From: DASQHW01 sp038238245
Lineage (GTDB): Bacteria; Actinomycetota; Acidimicrobiia; IMCC26256; PALSA-610
Assembly (NCBI GenBank): GCA_038238245.1
Contig: JBBRXX010000010.1
Location: 76,985 to 140,984 of the forward strand
Length of the DNA stretch: 64,000 nucleotides
Reading direction: 5' to 3'
Shown here one piece after another: positions 16,221 to 24,772 of this stretch. Below the pieces are notes generated by a model. It saw nothing but the letters and a program-made list of their open reading frames with translations, searched no databases and had not been told where the DNA came from. Each line of letters begins with the position of its first letter. Position 1 is the first letter of the stretch. A program made the position numbers and the translations under genes.

Positions 16221-16664
16221 TCAGGAAGGCTTCGGGGCCATGACGAGCACCGTGCCCTGCGCGGCGCAAACGAGCCGGCCGACGTTCTCGACGTCGATGC
16301 GGACGACAGCGGTGCGTTTCGTGAGTGACACGATCTGCGCGCGTGCGTCGAGCACTCCCTGGGTCACGGGCGCGAGCAGGTTCAACTTGAACTCGGTAGT
16401 CGCGGCCCACGCGCCGCGGGGGATCACCGGGTAGCACACCGTCCCCAGCACGTGATCGCACAGCGCCGAGAGGACGCCACCGTGGAGATTGCCGAATGGC
16501 GTCTTCAGCTCGTCGCGCACCGCGATGCGCGCGTGCAGAAACCCGGGCCCGACCTCGACGTGCTCGATGCCGAGGAACCCGCCGAGACCCGAGGCCAGGT
16601 CCGCGGAGCCTTCGAGCGCGCGCGCCGCCTTCTCGCTGTAGAGGGGGAACTCCACCTCGGTCAT
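16221..16664 (-). CDS. PaaI-type hotdog thioesterase
   Basis: A 147-residue single hotdog-fold protein. The core TPFGNLHGGVLSALCDHVLG carries the HGG motif of PaaI-like thioesterases that hydrolyse aryl- or acyl-CoA esters; ATTEFKLNLLAPVTQG and TKRTAVVRIDVEN complete the fold. It begins six bases after the stop of the alcohol dehydrogenase gene, so they form a two-gene operon, which suggests work on a shared degradation route. Substrate unknown. Confidence 0.85.
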   Translation of the reverse strand: MTEVEFPLYSEKAARALEGSADLASGLGGFLGIEHVEVGPGFLHARIAVRDELKTPFGNLHGGVLSALCDHVLGTVCYPVIPRGAWAATTEFKLNLLAPVTQGVLDARAQIVSLTKRTAVVRIDVENVGRLVCAAQGTVLVMAPKPS

Positions 16665-16670
16665 CGGTGC

Positions 16671-17783
16671 TCAGCTTGTCATCTGGGGCAGGACGACGCC
16701 GTGAACAGGCGGCGTCTCGCCCTCTCCGGCCATGTCACGGAGGAGCTCGCCGACGCCGTCGAGACCGACCGTGCGACGCGGCAACGCGGCGAACGGGAAC
16801 CGGCCCGACGCCAGGAGGTCGAGTGCCCGTTCGTATGCCACCGCGTCGACCCCGAGCGCGCCGAGCACGCGCAGTTCCTTGTAGACGATCAGGTCCGGCT
16901 CGAACCCGGGCGTCTCGACGCTGCCGCGCGTTCCCGCCACGACGATCGTTCCCCCGCGACGCGCGAGTCGTATCGCCTGCCCGAGCGCGGCCGGCGCCTT
17001 CGCAGTGACGTCCACGACGACGTCGGCGAGGCTGCCCGTCGCATCGCGCAATGCCGCGACCGGATCGGTCGTCTCGACGTCGACCGCGAGGTCGGCACCG
17101 AACTGCGCGCCGATCGCGAGGCGACGTGCATCACGCGCGCCGCGACCCGTGACCATCACGAACGACGCGCCCGCGACCTTCGCGGCCGCGCAGGCCGACA
17201 GACCGCGCACACCGGGGCCCAGCACGGCGACCACGTCGCCGGCGCGGGTTTCCGGCACCGTGACCGCCCACCGGATACCGGCGCCGAGCGGGTTGAACAG
17301 CGTCGCGGTCACCGGGTCGAGTGACGCAGGGACGCGGCACAACATCGAATCCGGTGCGAGGTACTGGTACTGCGCGTAGCCACCCCAGAGCCCGGGCCGA
17401 CGATCGACGGGGATCATGCCGTACATGTCGCCGAGCCCGTGGCGCGTGCAGCGCCGGTAGAGCCCGGCACGACACGCGTCGCACTCCCGGCACGACAAGA
17501 ACACCTCGACCGCGACGCGATCGCCGGCGTCGATGCCCCAACGCGCCGCGGCCCGGTCGCCCACGCGCTCGACCACCCCGACCGACTCGTGCCCGGGAAC
17601 GAACGCGAATCCCGGGAACAGCTCACCGGTGAACTGCTCATGGTCAGTGCCGCACAGTCCGCACGCCTCGACGCGCAACAGCGCGTCGTCGTCGCCGACC
17701 GACGGAAGCGCAAGCTCGCGTGCCGTCAGCCGGCGAGGCGCTTCGAGCACCAGCGCACGCGCCCGGCCGGTCACGAGCTGCAT
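16671..17783 (-). CDS. Zinc-dependent alcohol dehydrogenase (MDR family)
   Basis: A 370-residue medium-chain dehydrogenase. The catalytic zinc site is seen in GLCGTDHEQF and PGHESVGVVERVGD, the structural zinc lobe has four cysteines in CRECDACRAGLYRRC, and the Rossmann part has an altered glycine motif VLGPGVRGLSACAAAK. It should oxidise or reduce an alcohol/aldehyde pair with NAD(P). Translation starts at ATG 17783. It heads a two-gene operon with the thioesterase. Diverges from the zinc importer with 60 bp between them; whether the zinc-regulated site also affects it is open. Confidence 0.88.
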   Translation of the reverse strand: MQLVTGRARALVLEAPRRLTARELALPSVGDDDALLRVEACGLCGTDHEQFTGELFPGFAFVPGHESVGVVERVGDRAAARWGIDAGDRVAVEVFLSCRECDACRAGLYRRCTRHGLGDMYGMIPVDRRPGLWGGYAQYQYLAPDSMLCRVPASLDPVTATLFNPLGAGIRWAVTVPETRAGDVVAVLGPGVRGLSACAAAKVAGASFVMVTGRGARDARRLAIGAQFGADLAVDVETTDPVAALRDATGSLADVVVDVTAKAPAALGQAIRLARRGGTIVVAGTRGSVETPGFEPDLIVYKELRVLGALGVDAVAYERALDLLASGRFPFAALPRRTVGLDGVGELLRDMAGEGETPPVHGVVLPQMTS

Positions 17784-17819
17784 CGTTGCACGTCAGCGCC
17801 CTCTGACTTGACCTGGGAA

Positions 17820-17834
17820 TGAGAATCGTTTTCA
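17820..17834. promoter_or_regulatory. Zur-like box overlapping znuA promoter
   Basis: TGAGAATCGTTTTCA is a near-perfect 7-1-7 dyad of the type bound by actinobacterial Zur. It lies between a -35-like TTGACC (17808) and a -10-like TTCAAT (17831), ten bases before the GTG start, so zinc-loaded Zur would block transcription of the importer. A related Fur/MntR protein cannot be excluded. Confidence 0.75.
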
Positions 17835-17843
17835 ATACGGACG

Positions 17844-18752
17844 GTGCGTCGCCCCGGCCTCTTGCGGATCATCACCGCCTTTGTGACGTTGACGCTCGCC
17901 GCGTGCGGGAGCTCGAAACCGTCGGCGAGCAAGACTCCGGGAACCACGACGGTCCGCGTCGTCGCGGCCGAGAACTTCTGGGGCAACGTCGCGGCGCAGT
18001 TGGGCGGCAACCACGTCCGGGTGACCTCGATCATGCGCGACCCCGAAGCCGATCCACATCTCTACGAATCGAACGCCGCGGACGCGGCGGCGCTCGCCGA
18101 CGCAGACCTCGTGATCCTCAACGGCCTCGGCTACGACGACGCCATCGACAAGCTGCTGTCGGGCACGTCGAAATCGGGACGCGCCGTGCTTACGGTCGCC
18201 GACGTGCTCCACACGAGCGGTGCCGACGCGAATCCTCACCTGTGGTACGACGTGCCGCGCATCCCCGAGGTCGCGCACGCGATCGTCGAACGGCTCGCGA
18301 CCCTCGACCCGGCCGACCGGGGCGCGTTCGACACCAACCTCGCCACCTTCGACACCGCGCTGAGGCCGCTGCGCGCGGCGATCGACGACATCAAGGCGAA
18401 GTATCCGCACGCGCCGGTCGCGTACACCGAACGTGTGCCGGAATACCTGCTCGCGGCCGCGGGCCTCGACGTGAAGACACCCCCCGGATTCGCCGCTGCG
18501 ATCGAAGAGGGAAACGAACCCAGCGCACGCGACACCCAGGCAATGAACGACCTGGTGTCCGGACACGGGATCAAGGTGCTGTTGTACAACGCCCAGGCAA
18601 CGAGCCGGGTCACCGAGAACGTGCGCGATCTGGCGCGTCGCAACGGCGTTCCGGTCGTCGCGGTCACCGAGACCCTCCCCGAGGGCGAGTCCGACTATCA
18701 GAGCTGGCAGCTGCACCAGGTGCAGGCGCTCCTCGCCGCCTTGGCAGGCTGA
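17844..18752 (+). CDS. znuA: Zinc/manganese ABC transporter substrate-binding lipoprotein
   Basis: A 302-residue cluster A-I metal-binding lipoprotein. The signal peptide ends in a lipobox (TLTLAAC, Cys21). Metal ligands are seen in RDPEADPHLYESN and GADANPHLWYD, with a Glu in VAYTERVPEYLL and an acidic end (TLPEGESDY). It lacks the long His-rich loop common in ZnuA. The GTG start is about 8 bases after the predicted -10 element, so the mRNA is probably leaderless. First gene of znuACB; the Zur-like box upstream favours zinc over manganese. Confidence 0.87.
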   Translation: MRRPGLLRIITAFVTLTLAACGSSKPSASKTPGTTTVRVVAAENFWGNVAAQLGGNHVRVTSIMRDPEADPHLYESNAADAAALADADLVILNGLGYDDAIDKLLSGTSKSGRAVLTVADVLHTSGADANPHLWYDVPRIPEVAHAIVERLATLDPADRGAFDTNLATFDTALRPLRAAIDDIKAKYPHAPVAYTERVPEYLLAAAGLDVKTPPGFAAAIEEGNEPSARDTQAMNDLVSGHGIKVLLYNAQATSRVTENVRDLARRNGVPVVAVTETLPEGESDYQSWQLHQVQALLAALAG

Positions 18753-18755
18753 GCG

Positions 18756-19568
18756 ATGCCGGTCGTCGGACTGCGCAACACCACCGTCCGATACGGCGCG
18801 CGGACGGTGTTCCAGGACCTCGATCTCGACGTGTCCCCCGGCGAGTTCCTTGCGATACTCGGCCCGAACGGCTCGGGAAAGACGACGCTGCTGAGAGTCT
18901 TGCTCGGTCTGATCCGCCCGTCGGCGGGCGTCGTGGAAGTGATCGGCGAGCCGCCCGGCCGGCGCAACCGCGAGATCGGGTACATCCCCCAGCAGCACGC
19001 GTTCGACCGCGCTCTGCCGATCCGGGGCCGTGACCTCGTGCAGTTCGGGATCGACGGGCACCGGCGCGGCCTTCCGCTGCCCAGCCGCCGCACGCGAACG
19101 CGCGTCGACGACGCGATCGAAGCCGTCGGCGCCCGCGCGTACGCGGATGCGCCGATCGGCACATTGTCGGGCGGTGAGCAGCAACGTTTGCGCGTCGCGC
19201 AGGCGCTCGTCACCGCTCCGCAATTGCTGCTCTGCGACGAGCCCCTGCTGTCGCTCGACCTGGCACAACAGAGTGTCGTAAGCGGGCTGATCAACGCGCG
19301 GCGCGACGAGGCGCAGACCGCGGTGTTGTTCGTCACCCACGACATCAATCCGATCCTGCCGTACGTCGACCGCGTGCTGTACCTCGTCGACGGGCGCTGG
19401 GCGATCGGTGCTCCCGACGACGTGCTGACCGGCCCGCGCCTCAGCGACCTCTACGGCGCTGAGATCGACGTGCTGAATGTACGTGGCCGCATCGTCGTGA
19501 TCGGCGCGGACGAGCTCGACGCCACCGAACCGCACGGACACCACCTGCACGAGCACCACTCGCCATGA
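18756..19568 (+). CDS. znuC: Zinc ABC transporter ATP-binding protein
   Basis: A 270-residue ATPase with Walker A GPNGSGKTT (36-44), Q-loop in IGYIPQQH, signature LSGGEQQRLRVAQ (137-149), Walker B LLLCDEPLLSLD and H-loop FVTHD. The C terminus ends in a histidine cluster, HGHHLHEHH, that could bind zinc and sense or buffer it at the transporter. It starts 3 bases after the znuA stop and overlaps znuB by four bases. Confidence 0.92.
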   Translation: MPVVGLRNTTVRYGARTVFQDLDLDVSPGEFLAILGPNGSGKTTLLRVLLGLIRPSAGVVEVIGEPPGRRNREIGYIPQQHAFDRALPIRGRDLVQFGIDGHRRGLPLPSRRTRTRVDDAIEAVGARAYADAPIGTLSGGEQQRLRVAQALVTAPQLLLCDEPLLSLDLAQQSVVSGLINARRDEAQTAVLFVTHDINPILPYVDRVLYLVDGRWAIGAPDDVLTGPRLSDLYGAEIDVLNVRGRIVVIGADELDATEPHGHHLHEHHSP

Positions 19569-20446
19569 CGGGCCTGGACTTCTACCTCTCCGAGCCGTTC
19601 GCGCAGCATGCGTTGCTCGCCGGCGCGCTCGTCGCGATCACGTGCGGCCTCATCGGTCCGTTCGTCGTGACCCGCCGTATGGCATTCGCGGTGCACGGCA
19701 CCAGTGAGCTCGCATTCACGGGCGCGGCCGCGGGCCTGGTGATCGCCGACAATGCCATCGCGGGCGCATTGGTCGGCGCGCTCGTCGTTGCCGGAGTGAT
19801 CGGCGTGCTCGGCGTGCGCGAGCAGGAACGAGACGCGACAATCGGGGTGATCCTGGCGTTCGGTCTCGGCATGGGCGTGCTCTTGTTGAGCCACTACCGA
19901 GGCTTTGCGACCGCGGCGACGAACATCCTCTTCGGCAACATCTTCGGCGTGAGCAATGATCAGCTGCTCGGCTTGATCGTCATCGGCCTCGTCGTGATCG
20001 CAGTCATCGTGCCGATGTACCGGCCATTGCTCTTCGCGTCGGTCGATCCTGAGGTCGCGGCGGCGCGTGGCGTAAGGGTGCGGTTGCTCGGCACACTCTT
20101 CTTGCTGGTACTTGCGTTCACGGTGACCGAGGCCGCCCAGGTCGTCGGCACGCTGCTCGTCCTCAGCCTCGCGATCACGCCGGCGGCCGCCGCGCAGCGC
20201 TTGTCCGCCAATCCGCTCGCGGTCACGGCAATGTCGGTCGCGTTCGCGTTCGTCGCGGCGGTCGGTGGAGTCCTGGCCAGCCTCGCGAGCTCCACGGTGA
20301 AGCCGAGCGTGTTCGTCACGAGCTTCAGCTTCGCGATCTATCTCGTCGCGCGAATCGTGCCGCCGATCAGGGCTGCATCTTCGTTCCGTCCAGCATCTCG
20401 CGGGTGGCATCGGCGTGCCCCGCGTGATGGGCGGTCTCCTCGATGA
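19565..20446 (+). CDS. znuB: Zinc ABC transporter permease
   Basis: A 293-residue ABC-3 type permease with about eight membrane helices; the family pattern GPFVVTRRMAFAVHGTSELA is near residue 35 and the EAA-like loop VDPEVAAARGVRVRLLGTLF near 160. It overlaps znuC by ATGA. The last ~25 residues (RAASSFRPASRGWHRRAPRD) are encoded antisense to the end of the DinB-like gene, an 80-bp convergent overlap, and look like a read-through tail rather than a conserved part. Confidence 0.9.
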   Translation: MTGLDFYLSEPFAQHALLAGALVAITCGLIGPFVVTRRMAFAVHGTSELAFTGAAAGLVIADNAIAGALVGALVVAGVIGVLGVREQERDATIGVILAFGLGMGVLLLSHYRGFATAATNILFGNIFGVSNDQLLGLIVIGLVVIAVIVPMYRPLLFASVDPEVAAARGVRVRLLGTLFLLVLAFTVTEAAQVVGTLLVLSLAITPAAAAQRLSANPLAVTAMSVAFAFVAAVGGVLASLASSTVKPSVFVTSFSFAIYLVARIVPPIRAASSFRPASRGWHRRAPRDGRSPR

Positions 20447-20894
20447 GGTGAAGTACCACCCACCGCAGGTCGAGTGGTTCCCCCACGCCCAACAAGACGT
20501 GCGCCGGTGGGAACCCACCCTCTTGACCGATGCAAGCCACTCCCAGGCTGGGGGCCGCGCGGACAAGTGCGTCGGTGTCTGTCGCTTGGCTCCAATAGGC
20601 GTCAACCACATCGGCAAGAGAGATGTCCGGGGGCAGTTGGAACTCCTCGTGCCGCGGTGGGAACGGGTGCCCGAGGTAGCGGCCCTGGATCCAGCGCCAC
20701 TCGACGTGAACCAGATGATTGATGATCCCGATGATCGGAAGCAGGCGATCGTCCGGGGTCCAGCGGGCTTGATCGTCGGTGAGCGAGTCGGCAGTTGCAA
20801 CGACCAGCTCCCGCTGGCGATGCAAGTACCGAAGCAGCAGCTCGCGCTCGTCGAACGTCGGGACGATCATCTGCGGTGACGCGAACTGGCTCAT
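20367..20894 (-). CDS. DinB-like / DUF664 protein
   Basis: A 175-residue four-helix bundle of the DinB superfamily (DUF664 type). Metal-site histidines are visible in IIGIINHLVHVEWRW and LIEETAHHAGHADATREML. In actinobacteria these proteins are often mycothiol- or bacillithiol-linked transferases, but most are uncharacterised. ATG 20894 gives the family length. Its 3' end is antisense to the znuB tail. No partner gene is evident. Confidence 0.82.
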   Translation of the reverse strand: MSQFASPQMIVPTFDERELLLRYLHRQRELVVATADSLTDDQARWTPDDRLLPIIGIINHLVHVEWRWIQGRYLGHPFPPRHEEFQLPPDISLADVVDAYWSQATDTDALVRAAPSLGVACIGQEGGFPPAHVLLGVGEPLDLRWVVLHLIEETAHHAGHADATREMLDGTKMQP

Positions 20895-20976
20895 CGAGGG
20901 ATGCTGGCACACCGCCGCGCGAGCGCGAACGCTCGTACGCAACCCACGGCCGGTGACGTTCGGTCGTCCGAGAGGG

Positions 20977-22200
20977 CTACGCGGCGGACGACGATGCGCC
21001 GACCCGCCGCAGCGCCTCGTTCGCGTTTTCCGGCAGCTTCTCCAGCGGCCGCGTCAGCTCGCTGACCGTGGGCCCGACCTTCTCGGCGAACGGCGCCAGC
21101 GCGTCGAGATCGAACTCGTACAGGCGCGCGCAGTTCTCGCCGAGAATCTTGCGCATCTCGGGCTCGGTCCAGTCGCAGAACACCTGGCGCAGGTGCTCGC
21201 GCGTGAAGGGGTGCGTGCCCTCGTCGTGCGGGAAGTCCGAGCCCCACATGAACTTGTCGATGCCGACCGTCTCCTTGGCGGCGCGGGCGTCGGCCGGGCC
21301 GGGAAAGCTCACGCCCAACCACACATTCTGCTGGAAGTACTCGGTCGCCGACTTCGGCAAGATGTGCTCGGGCTTGAACCGCAGCTCACCGATCGCGCCG
21401 GCGTTGCGGACGGCGGCGAGCGAGTGATCGAGCTGGGCGAGGAACCCCGGGATCCACGCGCATCCCTGCTCGGTGATCACGAACTTGAGCTTCGGGAACC
21501 GCTGGAACACGCCCGACAGCAACATGAAGATCAGCGGCCGGCGGGAGTAGTGGCCGAGCTCGGCGATCTGAATGAGCGCGGAGCTCGGTTGGCGCAAGTA
21601 CTCGGGGCCGCCGACGCCACCGTGGCAGTTCACCGGCACGCCGAGGTCTTCGCACACCGCCCACAAACGGTCGTAGTCGGGGTGGTTGTACGGCTTCAGC
21701 CATGTCGCGTCCGGCGGCACCGCGGGCAGCAACACCCCGCCGCGAAGGTTGTGCTCCTTGATCCACTGCACGTCTTCGATCGCGTCGTCGATGTCGTTCA
21801 CGAAGATCTGGCCGATCCCTGCGCGCCGCTCCGGAAAGCGGTTGCAGAAATCTTCGAGCCAGCGGTTGTGAGCGCGGATGCCGGCGAGACGGTGCTCGTA
21901 GTCCTCGGGCTTGGGCGGCGGCGCGAACAACACGAACGTCGGGAAGAACGGCGGCACGGTGTTCGGGAAGATCACCTCGCCGACCACGCCGTCAGCGTCC
22001 TGCTGACTGTTGCGCATCTCGTCGTCCCAGTTCCGGTACCGCCGCTGGTCGCCGAGATCCTTGAACGGGTTCTTGTACTTCTCGCGCCACGCGTCGAAGT
22101 CGTCGAGGTACTTCTTGTCGAGGAACTCGCGATACTGCGCGTGGCTCCCGCCGGCGTGCGTGTCGGACGAGATGATCGTGTAGTGCTGGCTCGACGGCAC
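20977..22200 (-). CDS. Amidohydrolase family 2 metal-dependent hydrolase
   Basis: A 407-residue TIM-barrel enzyme of the amidohydrolase-2 family (ACMSD/LigY-like). Landmarks: IISSDTHAGG at the N terminus, VPVNCHGGVGG, FPKLKFVITEQGCAWIPG and the C-terminal MWGSDFPHDEGT with its metal Asp. Such enzymes decarboxylate or cleave ring-derived acids. GTG 22200 has GGAGG six bases upstream, which settles the start. It is divergent from a TetR gene with a palindrome between them, so is probably under its control; many homologues sit in steroid or aromatic degradation clusters. Confidence 0.85.
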   Translation of the reverse strand: MPSSQHYTIISSDTHAGGSHAQYREFLDKKYLDDFDAWREKYKNPFKDLGDQRRYRNWDDEMRNSQQDADGVVGEVIFPNTVPPFFPTFVLFAPPPKPEDYEHRLAGIRAHNRWLEDFCNRFPERRAGIGQIFVNDIDDAIEDVQWIKEHNLRGGVLLPAVPPDATWLKPYNHPDYDRLWAVCEDLGVPVNCHGGVGGPEYLRQPSSALIQIAELGHYSRRPLIFMLLSGVFQRFPKLKFVITEQGCAWIPGFLAQLDHSLAAVRNAGAIGELRFKPEHILPKSATEYFQQNVWLGVSFPGPADARAAKETVGIDKFMWGSDFPHDEGTHPFTREHLRQVFCDWTEPEMRKILGENCARLYEFDLDALAPFAEKVGPTVSELTRPLEKLPENANEALRRVGASSSAA

Positions 22201-22232
22201 GAGCGACCTCCGGGGCGGTGCGCAGGAAAAAC

Positions 22233-22247
22233 TAGAAGCTCGTTCTA
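22233..22247. promoter_or_regulatory. TetR operator between amidohydrolase and TetR genes
   Basis: TAGAA-GCTCG-TTCTA is a 5-bp inverted repeat, 13 bases before the TetR start and 32 bases before the amidohydrolase start. It resembles in style the AGAAC/GTTCT half-sites of KstR-type repressors. Binding is inferred. Confidence 0.6.
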
Positions 22248-22260
22248 TGATACCCGCCTC

Positions 22261-22842
22261 GTGCCGAAGCATGCCACCACCGAAGCCCAGCGGGCCCGCC
22301 GCCAGCGCGTCGTCGACGGCGGGCTCACCCTGCTTCGGGCGCGGGACTACGACAAGATCCAGGTGAAGGACGTCGCCGAGGAAGCGAACGTCGCGCTCGG
22401 CACGGTCTACAACTACTTCTCGTCGAAGGACCATCTGTTCGCCGAGGTCCTCATCGCGTGGGCGGCGACACTCGGCCCCAGCATCTCCCGAAATCCGTTG
22501 CGCGGGACCAATGACGTCGAGCGGCTCACGGAGGTGTTCCACCGTTCGGTGCGCGCGTTCCAGCGCCAGCCGCACCTCGCGCGTCTCGTTGCGACGCTCG
22601 AGACGTCATCGGATCCGTTCGCGACCGAGATCCTCGCCCGGCTCGGCGAGACGACGACGAAGGTGTACGTCGAGGCGATCCACGACGTGGACGACAGCAC
22701 CGCGCGGGCGATCGTCCGCGTCGTCGATGCCGTCCTCGCGTCCGGTCTGCGGTCGTGGGTCGCGGGTCACATGCCGATCACCGAGCTGTTCGACCGTCTC
22801 AGCGAATCGATCGCGCTCCTGCTCCCGCCCAGGCGTGTGTGA
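22261..22842 (+). CDS. TetR regulator, KstR-like
   Basis: A 193-residue TetR protein starting VPKHATTEAQRARRQRVVDG with helix-turn-helix IQVKDVAEEANVALGTVYNYF and SSKDHLFAEVL, similar in layout to the mycobacterial cholesterol regulator KstR. The frame is open far upstream but only this GTG gives the family start. Divergent from the amidohydrolase; the shared palindrome supports mutual control. The stop codon lies inside a hairpin shared with the downstream intergenic region. Confidence 0.85.
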   Translation: MPKHATTEAQRARRQRVVDGGLTLLRARDYDKIQVKDVAEEANVALGTVYNYFSSKDHLFAEVLIAWAATLGPSISRNPLRGTNDVERLTEVFHRSVRAFQRQPHLARLVATLETSSDPFATEILARLGETTTKVYVEAIHDVDDSTARAIVRVVDAVLASGLRSWVAGHMPITELFDRLSESIALLLPPRRV

Positions 22843-22868
22843 GGTGCGAAACTGCACCCCACACACGC
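22833..22868. terminator. CACACA-type hairpin terminator, copy 1
   Basis: Stem GCGTGTGTGAGGTGC pairs with GCACCCCACACACGC (14 pairs, one A-C mismatch) around a GAAACT loop. It overlaps the TetR stop codon and separates it from the convergent acyl-CoA synthetase. A sister hairpin with the same outer sequence is at 58117-58156. Confidence 0.7.
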
Positions 22869-22872
22869 TCGC

Positions 22873-24588
22873 TCATTCCTCGACGAAGCCGGTCGATGCT
22901 TGCGGCTTGCCGAGCAGATGCTTGAGCACCTTGCCGGTTGCGTTGTGCGGCAGGGTGGTGACGAACTCGACGTGCGTCGGCACCTTGTAGGCGGCGAGTG
23001 ATCGTGCGGCGAAGTCGCGTACGTCGTCTGCGGTGAGCGCGCCGGTCTCGCGCGCGACGACGTACGCCTTCACCTCTTGGCCGAGCGTCGGATGGTCGGC
23101 GCCGACGACCGCGACCTCGGTGATGTCCGGGTGCTCGATGAGCCGGATCTCGATCTCGGCCGGGTAGATGTTCTCACCGCCCCGGATGATGAGGTCCTGG
23201 CGCCGGCCCTCGAGATAGACGAACTCGTCGACGATGTGGCCGTAGTCGCCGGTGCGATACCAGCGTTCGTCGTCGAGCACGGCGCGCGTCGCTTCCGGGT
23301 TGTCCCAGTAGCCGAGGAACAGCGCCGCCATGCGGACGCAGATCTCGCCGACCTCGCCCTCGGGCAGCGCTGCGCCGGTCGCGGGGTCGCGCACCTCGAG
23401 CTCGATGGTCGGCGAGACGTTGCCGATGCTGTCGGGGTGCGCGTACGTCGAATCCGAACGCAACGAGGTGCCGGCGCCGTTCGACTCCGTCATCCCCCAA
23501 CCGGTGCCGAGGCCGGGCCGCACTTGCGGCAACTTCTTCTCGAGCGCCCGCAACAGCTCGGGTGCCCATACCGACGAGCCACCGCCAACAGTTTTCAACG
23601 ACGAGAGGTCGTAGCGATCGAGGTCGGGCCACTCCAGCAGCCGCCACAGTTGGGTCGGCACGAGCGACCACATCGTGGCGCGGTGCTGTTGCGTGAGATC
23701 CAGGTGCACGTCCTCGCGCCACTTGCCGGTGGGCGGATACACGATCGTCATTCCGCCCGCGAGCGCCATCACCAGCTGGCAGTTCAGGCCGGAGACGTGG
23801 AAGTAGGGCGACGCCGAGATCGTGCACGGCGTCGACGACGGCAGCGACGCCTCCTTGCCAGCGAACATCGCGCGCCCGATCGACTCGGCGCCGCGGAGCA
23901 TCGCCGACCAGACGAAATGGATGTTGCTGCGATGTGAGAGCAACGCGCCCTTGGGCCGGCCGGTCGTGCCGCTCGTGAACAGGATGAGGAACGGGTCGTC
24001 TTCGGCGATCGGCTGGTCCGGCATCACCGCGTCGGCGCCGGCGGCCTCGAGCTCGGAGAACTCGTCCTCGAACACCACCACCGGCAGGTCCGGCGGGAGC
24101 GACACCGGCTCGTCGGCGAGGCGCTCGATACGGCGACGATCACCCAGCAGCACGGTCGGCGTCGTGAGGTCGAGGGCGTACGCCATCTCGCTCCCGGTCC
24201 ACCAGCCGTTCATCGCGACGGTGATCCCGCCCAGCGCAGTCGTCGCCCAGAACGTGATCGCGTATTCGACGCAGTTGGCCGCCGCGATCGCGACGCGGTC
24301 GCCCTTCCCGACGCCGTACTTCTCGGCGAGCGTGCGAGCGACGGCCGCGACCGGACCGAGCATGGATTCGTACGTCAGGGAGCGGTCAGGAAAGACCACG
24401 TACGGCCGGTCGCCGAAGCGCTCGGCGGCGCCGAGGAGCATGGCGCGCAGATCGCGCGGCCGCTTCACGAAGACCTGCATCGGGACACCGAGGACGTCCT
24501 CGGTGGCGAGCTCGAACGGTGCGCCGGGGCCGGTCAGGCCGTCACGCACCTCGGCGGGGAGCGTGCGATCGGGCCAGGTGAGTCTCAC
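22873..24588 (-). CDS. Acyl-CoA synthetase (AMP-forming)
   Basis: A 571-residue ANL-superfamily ligase. AMP signature LFTSGTTGRPKGALLSH, GWGMTESNG for the A5 region, YRTGDYG, then RRQDLIIRGGENIYPAEIEI and C-terminal catalytic lysine in LPHNATGKVLKHLL. Length and motifs fit fatty-acyl-CoA or aryl-CoA ligases. GTG 24588 is the last plausible start before the G-rich region, where the frame stays open but codes for low-complexity sequence. Substrate unknown. Confidence 0.88.
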   Translation of the reverse strand: MRLTWPDRTLPAEVRDGLTGPGAPFELATEDVLGVPMQVFVKRPRDLRAMLLGAAERFGDRPYVVFPDRSLTYESMLGPVAAVARTLAEKYGVGKGDRVAIAAANCVEYAITFWATTALGGITVAMNGWWTGSEMAYALDLTTPTVLLGDRRRIERLADEPVSLPPDLPVVVFEDEFSELEAAGADAVMPDQPIAEDDPFLILFTSGTTGRPKGALLSHRSNIHFVWSAMLRGAESIGRAMFAGKEASLPSSTPCTISASPYFHVSGLNCQLVMALAGGMTIVYPPTGKWREDVHLDLTQQHRATMWSLVPTQLWRLLEWPDLDRYDLSSLKTVGGGSSVWAPELLRALEKKLPQVRPGLGTGWGMTESNGAGTSLRSDSTYAHPDSIGNVSPTIELEVRDPATGAALPEGEVGEICVRMAALFLGYWDNPEATRAVLDDERWYRTGDYGHIVDEFVYLEGRRQDLIIRGGENIYPAEIEIRLIEHPDITEVAVVGADHPTLGQEVKAYVVARETGALTADDVRDFAARSLAAYKVPTHVEFVTTLPHNATGKVLKHLLGKPQASTGFVEE

Positions 24589-24602
24589 GGGGCCGCATGG
24601 TA

Positions 24603-24770
24603 GGAGGCGTGGGGGGGGGTGGTGGGAAGAGCTTGAAAAAACCCCACCACAACTAACCCGGCGCGGTGGAGATGGGGGGGGGCGGGGGCGGGGGGGCCGG
24701 GGGCTCCGCCGGGGGCCGGTGGGTGGGGGGGGGTCTCCCACCCCACAACCCCCCCACCCCCCACGCCTCC
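24603..24770. repeat. G/C-homopolymer region bounded by a 14-bp inverted repeat
   Basis: Ends are perfect inverted copies (GGAGGCGTGGGGGG at 24603 and CCCCCCACGCCTCC at 24757). Between them are long G runs on one strand and C runs near the right end, a composition unlike the rest of the window. It lies upstream of the acyl-CoA synthetase. It may be a real foldback/terminator structure or a local sequencing or assembly fault. Confidence 0.6.
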
Positions 24771-24772
24771 AA

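Noticed and set aside
17820..17834. Fur box rather than Zur box
   Set aside because: The gene behind it is a cluster A-I metal importer, and the 7-1-7 TGARAAT dyad fits actinobacterial Zur better than the longer GATAAT-type Fur repeat; not excluded fully.
24603..24770. Coding continuation of the acyl-CoA synthetase upstream of 24588
   Set aside because: The frame is open only because of G runs and encodes Gly/Pro/Arg low-complexity sequence absent from the family.
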